Shown here one piece after another: positions 10,472 to 20,548 of a DNA stretch of 64,000 bases. The position numbers were made by a program, and so were the translations under genes. The DNA is from Brucella cytisi (GTDB lineage: Bacteria; Pseudomonadota; Alphaproteobacteria; Rhizobiales; Rhizobiaceae). Where the stretch lies: positions 1,600,001 to 1,664,000 of the forward strand of contig JAAVLQ010000002.1 of the NCBI GenBank assembly GCA_012103075.1, read 5' to 3'. The notes under the pieces are model-generated. The model ran no database searches and was not told the origin of the DNA. It saw only the letters and a list, made by a program, of their open reading frames with translations. Every line of letters starts with the position of its first letter. The first letter of the stretch is position 1.

Positions 10472-11179
10472 TCAGGCGGCGGGCTTGCCGCCGCCCTGTT
10501 TTACTTTCTGCTTCGATGTCAGTTCGCGCAACCACTTACGGTGATGCCGCCATGCCCAGCCGCCAGTAACCGTGCCGCGTGTCATCGCATTGATCGTGCC
10601 CTTGACCCAGATCGCAGCATAAACGTGCACGATCCAGACACAGATTGCCGCCACCGCCGCCATGGAATGAACAAGCAGCGCCCAGCGCTGCTGGTTGATG
10701 CTGGTGAAAGAACTGAAATATTCGTTCCAGATCATCACGCCGGATATGATCAGGACGATAATGAGCAGTGACATGGACCAGAAGACCAGCTTCTGACCAG
10801 CGTTATATTTGCCGACTTCGGGCAGCTTTTCTTCATTGCCGGAAATCACGTCATTGGCATGTGCCAGCCACTGGCTGTCTTCACGCTTCCACAGATTGGC
10901 ACTCCAGAAACGCACAAAAAGCCCCAGAAAGCTGAAGAACAGCACCACGCCTATCCATGGATGGATGACGCGTGTCCATTGTCCGCCACCAAACAGGCCC
11001 GACAGGAAATAGAGCGATGGGTGGAACATGGCAAGGCCGGACAGGGCCAGCAGCACAAGACTGATGGCAGTGACCCAGTGATTGATGCGTGCACCACCTG
11101 AATAGCGGTGTACCCTGACCGGCTTGCCGGGTTCTATCCCGTCGCCGCGTTCCACATCGTCAAATTCGGTCTTGCTCAT
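10472..11179 (-). CDS. fdnI: Formate dehydrogenase-N gamma subunit (cytochrome b556)
   Basis: 235 residues, intact, with four transmembrane helices. Candidate heme-ligand histidines lie in the first helix ([20 protein letters not shown]), in [16 protein letters not shown], and in the last helices ([20 protein letters not shown]). The subunit anchors the FdnGH dimer in the inner membrane and passes electrons from formate to quinone. The start overlaps the fdxH stop (ATGA). A 61-base gap separates it from fdhE. Confidence 0.92.
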   Translation of the reverse strand: MSKTEFDDVERGDGIEPGKPVRVHRYSGGARINHWVTAISLVLLALSGLAMFHPSLYFLSGLFGGGQWTRVIHPWIGVVLFFSFLGLFVRFWSANLWKREDSQWLAHANDVISGNEEKLPEVGKYNAGQKLVFWSMSLLIIVLIISGVMIWNEYFSSFTSINQQRWALLVHSMAAVAAICVWIVHVYAAIWVKGTINAMTRGTVTGGWAWRHHRKWLRELTSKQKVKQGGGKPAA

Positions 11180-12118
11180 GAGCTTTTCTCTCCCGTGAGC
11201 TTTTCTGCCTGTTCCTCGTCATGCTCTGTCACGACGTTCGGCCCCTTGAAGATATAATGCAGTAGACCTGCTGCCGCAGCCAGTCCCATTGCAGCCATGC
11301 CAGCATATTTGGACACGCCTTTCCATGCTTCGACAACCGGACTGATGCGCGGATTGTTCGGCAGGTTGGCGTAGATTTCCGGCTTGTCGGCATGTTGCAG
11401 GACATACATAACATGGGTGCCGCCAACGCCCGGCGGATCGTAGAGCCCTGCATTTTCAAAGCCGCGCGATTTCAGATCCTTGATGCGACCGTCAGCCCAT
11501 TCCTTCATCTCGTCCTTGGAACCATAGACAATGGCCTGTGTCGGGCAGGCCTTAGCACAGGCTGGTCCCTGTCCCACCGCGATGCGGTCGGAGCAGAGCG
11601 TGCACTTGTAAGCCTTGTGGGTTACTTCCGAAACGCGCGGAATGTTGAACGGGCACCCCTTGATACAATAGCCGCAGCCAATGCAGTTATCATGGATAAA
11701 ATCGACGATACCGTTGGAATATTGCACGATTGCGCCCGGCGCCGGGCAAGCCTTGAGGCAACCTCGGGTCTTCGCAATGCATGCAGCCATCCTTGCGGAT
11801 CAGCCATTCCAGATTGCCGGTGTCGGGATTGTCCCACTCGGTAAAACGCATCAACGTGAAGGTATTCGGTGTCAGGTCGTGGGGGTTGTCATAGACACCC
11901 ACATTGATGCCGACTTCCTCATGCGTGTCGTTCCATTCGGCGCAGGCCGACTGGCAGGCCTTGCAACCGATGCATTTGGAGACATCGATGAGCTTCGCCA
12001 CCTCGGTCTGGCGTTCGGCAGGCGGCGTCACATTCGACGCCGACCGCCTGATCAGGTCCTTCTCACCGAAACGCGGCTGTTGCGGCTGGACGCTAGGATT
12101 GGGAACGGGTGGAAACAT
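11176..12118 (-). CDS. fdxH: Formate dehydrogenase-N beta subunit, 4 x [4Fe-4S] (frameshifted)
   Basis: Start ATG at the complement of 12116-12118, preceded by GGAGGGAC. Cysteine clusters in order: [22 protein letters not shown] plus [27 protein letters not shown], and [20 protein letters not shown], enough for four [4Fe-4S] centres. A C-terminal transmembrane helix ([19 protein letters not shown]) anchors it. One frame change lies near 11780 and looks like a one-base insertion in the GACCCG(A)GGTTGC region. Electrons pass from the selenocysteine/molybdenum site of FdnG to the heme of FdnI through this subunit. Confidence 0.93.
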
Positions 12119-12132
12119 CTCTCTAGTCCCTC

Positions 12133-15100
12133 CTATGCTACAGGCGCGCTGCTGCGCTCGATATTGACCAGAAACGCCTTGAACTCCGGCGTCTCGATGT
12201 TCGCGTCGCCAACGAAAGGTGTCAGCGAATTCGGGCCGAAGCCCTTGCGGGCGGCGCCCATGAAGCCCCAATGGAGCGGGATGCCGACCACATGCACCGT
12301 CTTGCCGTCGCAGATGAGCGGCTTGATGCGCTTGGTCACTACGGCCTTGGCCTTGACCGATCCGCGCTTCGACCACACCCGGACCCAGTCGCCCTTGGCG
12401 ATGCCCTTTTCCTTCGCCAGTTCTTCAGAGATTTCCACGAAGAATTCCGGCTGCAGAACGGCATTCACCGTGACGTGCTTCGTCCAGTAGTGGAAATGCT
12501 CGGTCAGGCGGTAGGAAGTCGCCGCATAGGGGAACTCCTCCGAGGCCGTTTCCGCAAACTGCTTGAAGTCGTCATTGAAGACGCGTGCTACAGGATTGCC
12601 CCGAACCTTGGGCGCAATCACATTGGCGACAGGCGATTCAAACGGCTCGTAATGGGCCGGGAACGGACCGTCACGCATCATGCCGCGGCTGAACAGGCGC
12701 GAGGAGCCTTCCGCATTCATGATGAACGGACCGACCTCGTTCGGCTTGGCGGTCGGCGCGATGTCCGGCACATCATAACCGGTCCATTTCGAACCGTCCC
12801 ATTCGATGAGCTTGCGGCTCGGATCCCACGGCTTGCCGTTGAGGTCGGCGGAGGCGCGGTTATAGAGAATGCGACGATTTGCAGGCCAAGACCACGACCA
12901 GTTGAGATAGGCACCTGTCTCGTCCGGATCATGGTTGTCGCGGCGGGCCATATTGTTGCCAGCCTCGGTGAAGCAGCCGGAATAGATCCAGCAGCCCGAT
13001 GCCGTCGAACCGTCGTCGCGTAATGCCGCAAAACCCGACAGAAGTTTGCCAGCCTCGGCAACCACCTTGGTCGGATCCGTTGGATCGGTCACCGTGCCAA
13101 TCGCTCGACCGTTTAGTTCCTTGGCTAGTTCTTCAGCCGTCGGCTCGCCTTCATCCTCATAATCCCAGACGAGATTGAGGATCGGATCGGGGAAAGCACC
13201 GCCTTCCTTGCGATAAAGCTCCTTCAGCCGCAGATATATCTGCGCCATGATCCAGTTGTCGGTTTTCGCGTCGCCGGGCGGCGTAGCACCCGGCCAATGC
13301 CATTGCAGCCAGCGCCCGGAATTGGTGAGCGACCCTCATCCTCTGCAAAGCAGGTGGAGGGCAGCTGGAACACTTCTGTCTGAATGGAAGCGGAATCCAC
13401 ATCATTGAACTCGCCGTGGTTTTCCCAGAAGCGGGAGGTTTCCGTTTCCAGCGGGTCCATCGTCACGAGGAATTTCAGCTTTGACAAGGCGTCGGTCAGC
13501 TTCTTGCGGTTCGGCACCGCCATCAGCGGATTGAAGCCCTGACAGACATAGCCGTTGACCTTGCCTTCATACATCATGTCGAAGATACGCAGCATGTCGT
13601 AATTCGGCACGTCGAGCTTCGGCAGCCAGTCATAGACGAAGTCGTTTTCGACGGTCGCGGCACTGCCCCACATAGCCTTCTGGAAACTGACGAAGAACTT
13701 GCGATAATTCTGCCAGTAGCTCGTCTGGTTCGGGCGCAGCGGCTTGAAACCGCGTGTCGACATATAGATTTCGAGGTCGGTTTCCTTTTCAACCGGGATA
13801 TTCATATAGCCCGGCAGAAGATTGGACATCAGGCCGATATCGGTCAGTCCCTGAATGTTGGAGTGACCGCGCAGCGCATTCATGCCGCCGCCACGCACGC
13901 CAATATTGCCGAGGATTAGCTGCAGCATTGCCATGCAGCGAATATTCTGCGACCCCTTGGAATGCTGCGTCCAGCCAAGCGCATACATCGACGTCATCGT
14001 CTTGTCAGGCGCCGAGCATTCGGACATCATCTCGGCCACTTTCAGGAATTTCTCTTTCGGTGTACCGCAGATACGTTCCACCATTTCCGGCGTGAAGACG
14101 GAAACATGCTGCTTGAGCAGGTTCCATACACAACGCGGGTTCTGCAACGTGTCGTCGACAACCGCATAGCCGTCATCACCGATCACATAGTCCCAGCTCG
14201 AGCGGTCATAATCCCGCTTTTCCTCGTCATAGCCGGTAAACAGCCCGTCCTTGTATTCGAAGCCATCCTTGATGATGTAACTGGCATTAGTGAAATGCTT
14301 CACGTAATCCCACTGCACCTTGTCATTCTTGATGCAGTAATTAATGACGCCGAGCAGGAAGGCGATATCCGAGCCCCGCCGGATAGGCGCGTAGAAATCC
14401 GCCACGGAAGCCGTACGCGTGAACCGTGGATCGACGACGATCAGCCGGGCACCACGGTTGGCCTTGGCCTCCGTCACCCATTTGAAGCCGCAAGGATGCG
14501 CTTCCGCCGCATTACCGCCCATGACGACGACGAGATCGGTGTTCTTGATATCGGTCCAGGAGTTGGTCATTGCTCCGCGGCCAAATGTTGGGGCGAGACT
14601 CGCCACCGTCGGGCCGTGTCAGACGCGTGCCCGGTTATCGAATGCTACGATGCCTGTGCTGCGCACCACCTTGTAGGTGAGAAACGCTGTTTCATTGGTG
14701 GTTGCCGAAGCCGCAAGAAAACCCGTCGAGGTCCAACGATTGACCGTGGTGCCCATCGCGTTCTTTGCGATGAAGTTGGCGTCGCGGTCGTCTTTCAGAT
14801 GCCGCGCGATGCGGTCGAGCGCATCCTCCCGTGAAATCTGCTTGAACTCGGCAGCGCCCGGCTCGCGCACCTGCGGATACTGCAGGCGGGTCTTCGCCTT
14901 GACGAAATCCTTCAGTGCTGCGCCCTTCGGGCAAAGCGTGCCGCGATTGGTCGGGTGATCTGTATCGCCTTCGACATGGATCAACTCAGCCTTTTCGCCT
15001 TTCCTGACATCACCCTTGGAATACAGGATGACGCCACAGGCGACCGAGCAGTAAGGACAGGTATTTCGGGTTTCGGTCGTGTTTGTCAGCTTGAAGGGGC

Positions 15101-15218
15101 GAATGGATTCGGCATAGGCGCTTTCCACTGCACCGAAACCGAAGGACCCAAGCGCCGAAGCCGCCACTACCGCCCCCGTTCCGCCCAGAAACTGGCGGCG
15201 TGAGAGCTCCACATTCAT
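12133..15218 (-). CDS. fdnG: Formate dehydrogenase-N alpha subunit, selenocysteine-containing
   Basis: About 1,030 residues, normal for the family. It starts with a twin-arginine signal ([19 protein letters not shown]), then the [4Fe-4S] motif [13 protein letters not shown]. The frame stops at a TGA (complement of 14619-14621) inside the active-site motif, giving [15 protein letters not shown], exactly where selenocysteine is expected, and continues in the same frame. A true one-base deletion breaks the frame near 13333 (GGGG read as GGG). The Sec residue ligates molybdenum in the bis-MGD cofactor and oxidises formate in the periplasm. The selA, selB, selC, selD and fdhE genes nearby support a functional readthrough. 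Confidence 0.95.
14583..14621 (-). promoter_or_regulatory. Bacterial SECIS element in fdnG
   Basis: Directly after the UGA the minus strand reads CACGGCCCGACGGT, then a hairpin GGCG-AGTCT-CGCC. The loop with GUCU and the distance of about 15 bases from the UGA match the Escherichia coli fdnG/fdhF SECIS layout, where SelB binds an apical loop containing GGUCU. The first loop base is A here instead of G. It directs selenocysteine insertion at the fdnG UGA. Confidence 0.8.
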
Positions 15219-15722
15219 TGCGCTGCACCTCCCTGATCGTCAGAAGAAAAATGCCGAAACACGCTCTTCTTTAAATTGGACTTGCCTAACACCAGTTCAC
15301 CGCAATAAAACCAAGTTGTCAACCGAACAGCAGGCTAAAAAATTAACAATAAGGTGCATTTATCAATAACATGACTTTAATTGTCAGGTATTAATACATA
15401 AGCCTTGCAGTGAGAATAACTTGAAAATGCGCTGGCTGATTGACGTTCCTGTGTAAAAACGCCAGACTGCTTTTGTGGCTTCTTACATTGCTCCCGAGTT
15501 TCGGGGCCTGAATTTTGAGTGGCTCTTGCCTCGCATCGGCTTGTTTAACCCGATGCGACGGTATTCTGCGACCCTCAGCTCAAGCTTTCTTCAATCGAGC
15601 AAATCCGCATCCAGATTTCCTGCAATCGCTGCATACCTGCCGCCTTCCGGACTGAAGGCGGGAGAACGATTTTTCTCGCGCAATCGTAACAACAACAATT
15701 CAAAGCAAAAAAGGGGATCGTC
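15219..15722. other. Divergent control region and structured leader ahead of the transglutaminase/selD unit
   Basis: About 500 bases without a gene. The left part (15240-15420) is AT-rich and should hold the fdnG promoter; I found no clear FNR-type TTGAT-N4-ATCAA box. The right part, on the plus strand, holds two perfect hairpins: 15531-15539 pairs with 15550-15558 (9 bp), and 15640-15647 pairs with 15654-15661 (8 bp), the latter followed eight bases on by a T5 run. These could form a transcribed leader with an attenuator ahead of 15723. Confidence 0.45.
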
Positions 15723-16823
15723 ATGAACCGTCGGGAACTTCTTAAATCCGGTGCGGCTTGCGCCGCTTTCAGCATGCTGCCGAATTTTGCATCTGCGGCC
15801 GGCAATACATTCGCACCGCAACCGTCGGGCTGGCGCAGCTTCGAGATTACCACCAGCATCAACCCCGTCGCTTCGGGGAAGTCATTCGTGTCTGGGGTGC
15901 CGCTGGCAGGGTTCAATACCGATGACTGGAACCGCCCCGAGGGTAATCGCTGGACGACAAATGCCAAGGTCGCGCGACTCGACCGCGATCCGGCCAGTGG
16001 CACCGGCCTGCTTTACCTCGAATGGGACGCAGGCGAAGCAAAACCGCAAACCGAAATCATCAGCCTCATCTCGACACGCGACCGTGCAAGCAATCTCGAG
16101 GCTTCGGCAAAGGCCGTGCCACTGACCCACGCGGAACGCGAACGTTATCTGACCGGGACACGCCTTGCGCCGGTCGATGGCATCATCAAACAAACCTCCG
16201 ACAAGATCGTTGCGGGTGCCGTCACCGATCAGGAGAAGGCACGCCTGATCTATGACTGGGTCGTCGTCAACACCTACCGGCGCGCCTCGACGCGTGGCTG
16301 CGGTGATGGAAACATTGTCGCCATGCTCGACAGTGGCGATCTCGGCGGCAAATGCGCCGACCTCAATCCGCTGTTCGTGGCTCTGGTCAGGGCCGCTGGA
16401 ATTCCGGCCCGTGACCTCTATGGTGTGCGCGTTGCGCCTTCTGCCTTCGGCTACAAGAGCCTTGGCGCGAAGAACGAAGTCATCACCAAGGCCCAGCACT
16501 GCCGCGCCGAAGTTTATCTTGACGGCATTGGCTGGGTGGCAACCGATCCGGCGGATGTGCGCAAGGTGATGCTGGAAGAAGAAAAGGACGGGCTGACCGC
16601 CGACGATCCGCGTGTCGCAGCCGTGCGGCAAAAGCTTTTCGGTTCATGGGAGGGCAACTGGATCGCCTTCAATGATGGCAGCGATATCGCCTTGCCTTCC
16701 GCTCATGGACCGGAACTCGGTTTCCTGATGTACCCGCAAGCCGAAGTAGCCAGCACCCGTTTGGATTGTCTCGATGCGGATGCTTTCCGCTACACGATGA
16801 CCGCGCGCGAAATAACAATATAA
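15723..16823 (+). CDS. Exported transglutaminase-like domain protein
   Basis: 366 residues, intact. The N-terminus [19 protein letters not shown] is a twin-arginine-type signal, with likely cleavage after ASAA. The C-terminal half is a transglutaminase-like (papain-fold) domain: catalytic Cys in [20 protein letters not shown], His in [12 protein letters not shown] and Asp in [11 protein letters not shown]. Such bacterial proteins are often proteases or amidases of cell-surface or peptide substrates. It lies 14 bases upstream of selD in the same direction, so co-expression with selenium metabolism is likely. No selenocysteine codon is visible in it. Function unknown. Confidence 0.8.
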   Translation: MNRRELLKSGAACAAFSMLPNFASAAGNTFAPQPSGWRSFEITTSINPVASGKSFVSGVPLAGFNTDDWNRPEGNRWTTNAKVARLDRDPASGTGLLYLEWDAGEAKPQTEIISLISTRDRASNLEASAKAVPLTHAERERYLTGTRLAPVDGIIKQTSDKIVAGAVTDQEKARLIYDWVVVNTYRRASTRGCGDGNIVAMLDSGDLGGKCADLNPLFVALVRAAGIPARDLYGVRVAPSAFGYKSLGAKNEVITKAQHCRAEVYLDGIGWVATDPADVRKVMLEEEKDGLTADDPRVAAVRQKLFGSWEGNWIAFNDGSDIALPSAHGPELGFLMYPQAEVASTRLDCLDADAFRYTMTAREITI

Positions 16824-16837
16824 ATTCCGAGGACATC

Positions 16838-17890
16838 ATGGATATCGCATCGCCTATTCGTCTCAGCACACTTGCCCATGGTGGCGGTTGTGGCTGCAAG
16901 CTGGCTCCAGCCGTCCTGCAGGATCTGCTGGCCGGCCAAGCGGCCATGCAACCTTTCGGCCAACTTCTCGTCGGAACGGAAACCGGCGACGATGCGGCTG
17001 TCTGGCAACTGGATCACGAAAACTGCGTGATCGCCACCACGGATTTCTTCATGCCGATGGTGGACGATCCGTTCGATTTCGGACGCATCGCAGCCACCAA
17101 TGCGATATCCGACGTTTATGCCATGGGCGGAACACCGATCATGGCGCTGGCAATCCTCGGCATGCCGGTGAACAAGATGCCCGCCGAAATGATCCGCGAA
17201 ATCCTGAAAGGCGGCTCCAGCATCTGTGCTGAAGCTGGCATTCCGGTCGCAGGTGGGCATTCCATCGACGCGCCGGAACCGATCTACGGACTGGCCGTTA
17301 TCGGCACTTGCAAGCTTTCCAGCTTGCGCAAGAACAGCGGCGCGCGTCCCGGCGACACGTTGATCCTGACCAAGGCAATCGGCGTCGGTATTTATTCCGC
17401 CGCCTTCAAGAAACAGGAACTCGACAGCGCCGGTTACGATGAAATGATGGCGTCCGTCACCTTGCTGAACCGGGTCGGCGCCACGCTAGGCAAGGATAAT
17501 GCCGTCCATGCAGTCACCGATGTCACCGGCTTCGGCATTCTTGGCCACGCACTCGAAATGGCGCGCGGTTCGAATGCTGGTATCAGCCTCGACTATGCTG
17601 CAATGCCTTTTCTCAAACAGGCTGAACAACTGGCGCAAGGCGGCTTTGTAACAGGAGCCTCCACCCGCAACTGGGCGAGCTACGGCCATGACGTGCAGCT
17701 TCCGGACGATTATCCGCTCTGGAAACAGCAATTGCTGACCGACCCACAGACATCCGGCGGGCTTCTGGTATCCTGCGCGCCGGAGGAAGCCGAAAGGCTT
17801 TTGAACAGTATCAACGGCGCCGGTTATCCATCTGCCCACATCGTCGGAAAGGTGACAGATGACGCAGGCCGCGTGACGGTGACAGGATGA
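16838..17890 (+). CDS. selD: Selenide, water dikinase SelD
   Basis: 350 residues from ATG 16838, preceded by GAGGACATC. It makes selenophosphate from selenide and ATP, the selenium donor for SelA. The glycine-rich N-terminus [10 protein letters not shown] holds the catalytic Cys and Lys (a Cys version, not selenocysteine). The ATP-binding acidic motifs appear in [23 protein letters not shown] and [11 protein letters not shown]. It is intact and full length. It completes the selenocysteine pathway with the minus-strand selA/selB/selC genes. Confidence 0.95.
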   Translation: MDIASPIRLSTLAHGGGCGCKLAPAVLQDLLAGQAAMQPFGQLLVGTETGDDAAVWQLDHENCVIATTDFFMPMVDDPFDFGRIAATNAISDVYAMGGTPIMALAILGMPVNKMPAEMIREILKGGSSICAEAGIPVAGGHSIDAPEPIYGLAVIGTCKLSSLRKNSGARPGDTLILTKAIGVGIYSAAFKKQELDSAGYDEMMASVTLLNRVGATLGKDNAVHAVTDVTGFGILGHALEMARGSNAGISLDYAAMPFLKQAEQLAQGGFVTGASTRNWASYGHDVQLPDDYPLWKQQLLTDPQTSGGLLVSCAPEEAERLLNSINGAGYPSAHIVGKVTDDAGRVTVTG

Positions 17891-18004
17891 AAACCACTAC
17901 AGCATTGGCCTGAAACCGAAACCGATTTTCAGAAAGCACTATGCGTAGACTCGATAGTCTAGAGCGTACTTTGTGCGTCCGTAATGGCGCACGGAGTTCT
18001 AAGA

Positions 18005-18108
18005 CGCCTCATCAACAGCTCGCTTGCCGTTTGGGCCGATACCCTCTGGAAATCGCCGCCATGAGGCGATAAAGGCAACAGGATAATATTTTCCAGAGGG
18101 ACATCATG
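18005..18108 (+). promoter_or_regulatory. Candidate leader RNA switch with sequestered ribosome site
   Basis: 18042-18052 (CCCTCTGGAAA) is perfectly complementary to 18090-18100 (TTTCCAGAGGG). The 3' arm contains the AGAGGG ribosome-binding site of the gene starting at 18106. Inside it a smaller hairpin pairs 18053-18057 with 18065-18069. A competing helix is possible: 18005-18012 (CGCCTCAT) is perfectly complementary to 18061-18068. Mutually exclusive helices next to a hidden ribosome site are the layout of a translational riboswitch. I cannot match it to a known class. Confidence 0.5.
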
Positions 18109-19395
18109 GGCTATTTTCCAAGTTGGCGTTTGACATCAAACGCCGTCGTGCTTCCTGACGAGCGCCTGCCAACCGCCGCCGCCATACCGATGGGCGTACA
18201 GCATCTTCTCGCAATGTCCGGCTCGACCATCGTTGCGCCGCTGCTGATGGGTTTCGATCCCAATGTGGCCGTGTTCTTCTCCGGCATTGGCACGCTTCTG
18301 TTCTTCGTGCTGACGGCGGGCCGCGTGCCGAGCTATCTCGGTTCGTCCTTCGCTTTCATAGCGGTCGTGATCGCCGCTACCGGCTATGGCGGCTCTGGCC
18401 CCAATCCCAACATCGCCATCGCGCTCGGCGGCATCATCGCCTGCGGCGCGCTCTATGCCCTGATCGGCCTTGTGGTCATGGCCATCGGCACGGGCTGGGT
18501 GGAACGGCTGATGCCTCCGGTCGTCACCGGCGCCATCGGCGTTTCCATCGGCCTCAACCTCGCGCCAGTCGCGGTCGGCCAGTTGAAGGGAACCGGCACG
18601 CATATAACTATCGCGCTCCTCACCGTTCTATGCATGGCAATGATTTCCGCCTATGGACCGCGTGGAACCAAGCGCCTTTCAGTGCTCTTCGCACTGCTAT
18701 TCGGCTATCTGCTGGTCCTGATCCTCGGCAATGGCCTCGGCATCGTGCCCGGAATCGATTTTACCGCCGTCAGCAATGCCGCCCGGTTCGGCCTGCCACA
18801 TTTCACCACCCCGGAATTCAACTGGCAGGCGATCACCCTCATCGCGCCGGTCGCCGTCGTTCTGGTGGCTGAAAATCTGGGCCATATCAAAGCACTCGGT
18901 TCCATCACCGGCCAGAACATGGATCACTATATCGGTCGCGGCTTCCTCGGTGATGGCATTGCGACCATGATTTCCGGCTCAGGCGGCGGCACCGGCGTCA
19001 CCACCTATGCCGAAAATATCGGCGTCATGGCAATGACCAAGGTTTATTCGACGCTGATCTTCGTCATTGCGGCCGTCATGGCACTGATCCTCGGCATGTC
19101 GCCGAAATTCGGTGCCATCCTGCAGACGATACCTGCCCCGGTTCTGGCGGGTCTTGCCGTTTCTGTGTTCGGCCTGATCGCCTCGGCAATGGCCCGTATC
19201 TGGATCGTCAACAAGGTGGACTTCGCCGATTCCCGCAACCTCTTCACCGCTGGCGTGGCGCTGATTTTCGGTGCTGGCGACTTCACGCTGAAGATCGGTG
19301 ATTTCGCTCTTGGCGGTATTGCCACCTCGACGCTTGCGGCCCTTGTGTTCTACCAGCTGCTCGGCATTGGTCGCAGCGAAAAGCCCGCAACATAA
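18106..19395 (+). CDS. NCS2 family uracil/xanthine-type permease
   Basis: 429 residues, intact, with about 12-14 hydrophobic segments. Nucleobase:cation symporter-2 features are clear: MGVQHLLAMSGSTIVAPLLM near the N-terminus, the SSFAFIAVVIAATGYGG segment, and the motif VLVAENLGHIKALGSITGQN. The overall wording is closest to the UraA/RutG (pyrimidine) branch rather than to xanthine or uric-acid carriers, but this needs a phylogeny. It stands as a single-gene unit with the structured leader before it and a terminator after it. Confidence 0.85.
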   Translation: MGYFPSWRLTSNAVVLPDERLPTAAAIPMGVQHLLAMSGSTIVAPLLMGFDPNVAVFFSGIGTLLFFVLTAGRVPSYLGSSFAFIAVVIAATGYGGSGPNPNIAIALGGIIACGALYALIGLVVMAIGTGWVERLMPPVVTGAIGVSIGLNLAPVAVGQLKGTGTHITIALLTVLCMAMISAYGPRGTKRLSVLFALLFGYLLVLILGNGLGIVPGIDFTAVSNAARFGLPHFTTPEFNWQAITLIAPVAVVLVAENLGHIKALGSITGQNMDHYIGRGFLGDGIATMISGSGGGTGVTTYAENIGVMAMTKVYSTLIFVIAAVMALILGMSPKFGAILQTIPAPVLAGLAVSVFGLIASAMARIWIVNKVDFADSRNLFTAGVALIFGAGDFTLKIGDFALGGIATSTLAALVFYQLLGIGRSEKPAT

Positions 19396-19404
19396 GAAAC
19401 AAGG

Positions 19405-19428
19405 AGGAGCGGGTATTGTCCCGCTCCT
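19405..19428 (+). terminator. Hairpin terminator after the NCS2 permease
   Basis: GGAGCGGG (19406-19413) pairs with CCCGCTCC (19420-19427), extended by one A-T pair. The loop is six bases. The T-run that follows is weak (TTCT), so termination may be partial. Confidence 0.6.
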
Positions 19429-19522
19429 TCTACCGAAGCAGCTCTTACTTGATCGACATCAATTACTGTATTTTTATATTCGTCTATGTCTGGAATGAAG
19501 ATCATCCGGATGAGACAGGCGC

Positions 19523-20169
19523 ATGTTATCAGACCTTTTCGAACACAACCGGCAATGGGCAGCGGAAAAGCGCCGGGAAGACCCTGAATATTTCAGCCGG
19601 CTGTCATCGATGCAGCGTCCGGAGTATCTCTGGATTGGATGTTCGGACAGCCGCGTTCCGGCCAATGTCGTCACCGGATTGCAGCCGGGCGAAGTTTTTG
19701 TGCACCGCAACGTCGCTAACCTCGTCCATCGCGCCGATCTGAACCTTCTGTCAGTGCTTGAGTTTGCTGTCGAGGTGTTGGAGATCAGGCACATCATCGT
19801 CTGCGGTCATTACGGGTGCGGCGGCGTGCGTGCTGCCATGGCCGGATATGGTCACGGCATCATCGACAACTGGCTCCAGCCGGTTCGCGATATTGCACAG
19901 GCAAACGAGCAGGAACTGGACGGCTTTACCGATCCCGAAGAACGTCTGAACCGGCTATGCGAACTGACCGTCGCCTCGCAGGTGGAAAGCCTGTCGCGCA
20001 CGCCGGTTCTGCAATCGGCCCGAAACAGAACAAGGATATCGTCGTGCATGGCTGGATTTACGGCCTCAAAGATGGCCTGTTGCGCGACCTTGAATGCGAT
20101 TGCACAAAAACGCGCTGCGTTTTTCGTGTCAGTTGGCGAGATAATCCGCAAGCAGCTTTTCGGCCCTGA
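19523..20169 (+). CDS. Beta-class carbonic anhydrase (frameshifted)
   Basis: Zinc enzyme interconverting CO2 and bicarbonate. Zinc ligands are the Cys in WIGCSDSRVP and the His and Cys in VCGHYGCGGV; the Asp-Arg dyad is in the first motif. The N-terminus MLSDLFEHNRQWAAEKR is typical of the gamma-proteobacterial/rhizobial Can type. The frame changes near 20020, after which DIVVHGWIYGLKDGLLRDLE restores the family C-terminus. The stop at 20169 is the one in that frame; a terminator hairpin lies inside the last codons, so the true end may be earlier. Confidence 0.85.
20106..20124. terminator. Bidirectional hairpin terminator
   Basis: AAAAACGC (20106-20113) pairs with GCGTTTTT (20117-20124) around a three-base loop. 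It is A-rich on one side and T-rich on the other, so it can stop transcription from both the carbonic anhydrase gene and the convergent ten-gene operon. Confidence 0.6.
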
Positions 20170-20548
20170 CACGCATGTCCGATCCGAGTTCAGTCGAACG
20201 TCGTGCTACCTTGTCGAAATAAACGGAGGTTACCTCGTTGACCGCGCGCAATTCGCCGTCCAGCGAACCGGCCATCATCTGGCGAAATGTGATCGACGAG
20301 CGCCCCACCTTCAGCACATGCGAACGGATCGTCAGCAGGTCTCCGGCTGGCACTTCCTGCTTGTATTCGGTTGTCGAGCGCACATCCGCCCAGCCGAAGC
20401 TGCCATCGGGAATCGTCCCGGCGACATGGCCCAAAAGCTGAAAGCTCGCATCATCGAACATCCCGGCATAATGCCGGATATTCATATGCCCCATGACGTC
20501 ACACATCCACGGATGCGCGACGCCCACAAAGGTAACGAGACCACTCAT
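20129..20548 (-). CDS. Acyl-CoA thioesterase, hot-dog fold (4HBT-like)
   Basis: 139 residues, intact. The N-terminus shows the hot-dog active-site wording VAHPWMCDVMGHMNIRHY, in which an acidic residue and the HMNIRHY helix are typical of 4-hydroxybenzoyl-CoA-type thioesterases. It is the last gene of the ten-gene operon and its start overlaps the deacetylase stop (ATGA). In carnitine degradation a thioesterase of this type works right after a beta-keto acid cleavage enzyme. Here it would hydrolyse the acyl-CoA released by the BKACE at 22097, which I propose to be 4-acetamidobutyryl-CoA. Confidence 0.8.
   Translation of the reverse strand: MSGLVTFVGVAHPWMCDVMGHMNIRHYAGMFDDASFQLLGHVAGTIPDGSFGWADVRSTTEYKQEVPAGDLLTIRSHVLKVGRSSITFRQMMAGSLDGELRAVNEVTSVYFDKVARRSTELGSDMRVRAEKLLADYLAN

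Noticed and set aside
14619..14621. TGA as a nonsense mutation splitting fdnG
   Set aside because: It is in the exact active-site position of selenocysteine, the frame continues unchanged, a SECIS hairpin follows and all sel genes are close.
15219..15420. FNR box for the formate dehydrogenase operon
   Set aside because: No TTGAT-N4-ATCAA or close match was found.
15640..15661. Hairpin as a second SECIS element
   Set aside because: No UGA codon lies in a conserved frame at the right distance before it, and the loop lacks GUCU.
17891..18004. Rhizobiales-type dispersed repeat
   Set aside because: The block CCGAAACCGATTTTCAGAA resembles such repeats but has no second copy in the window, so I could not support it.
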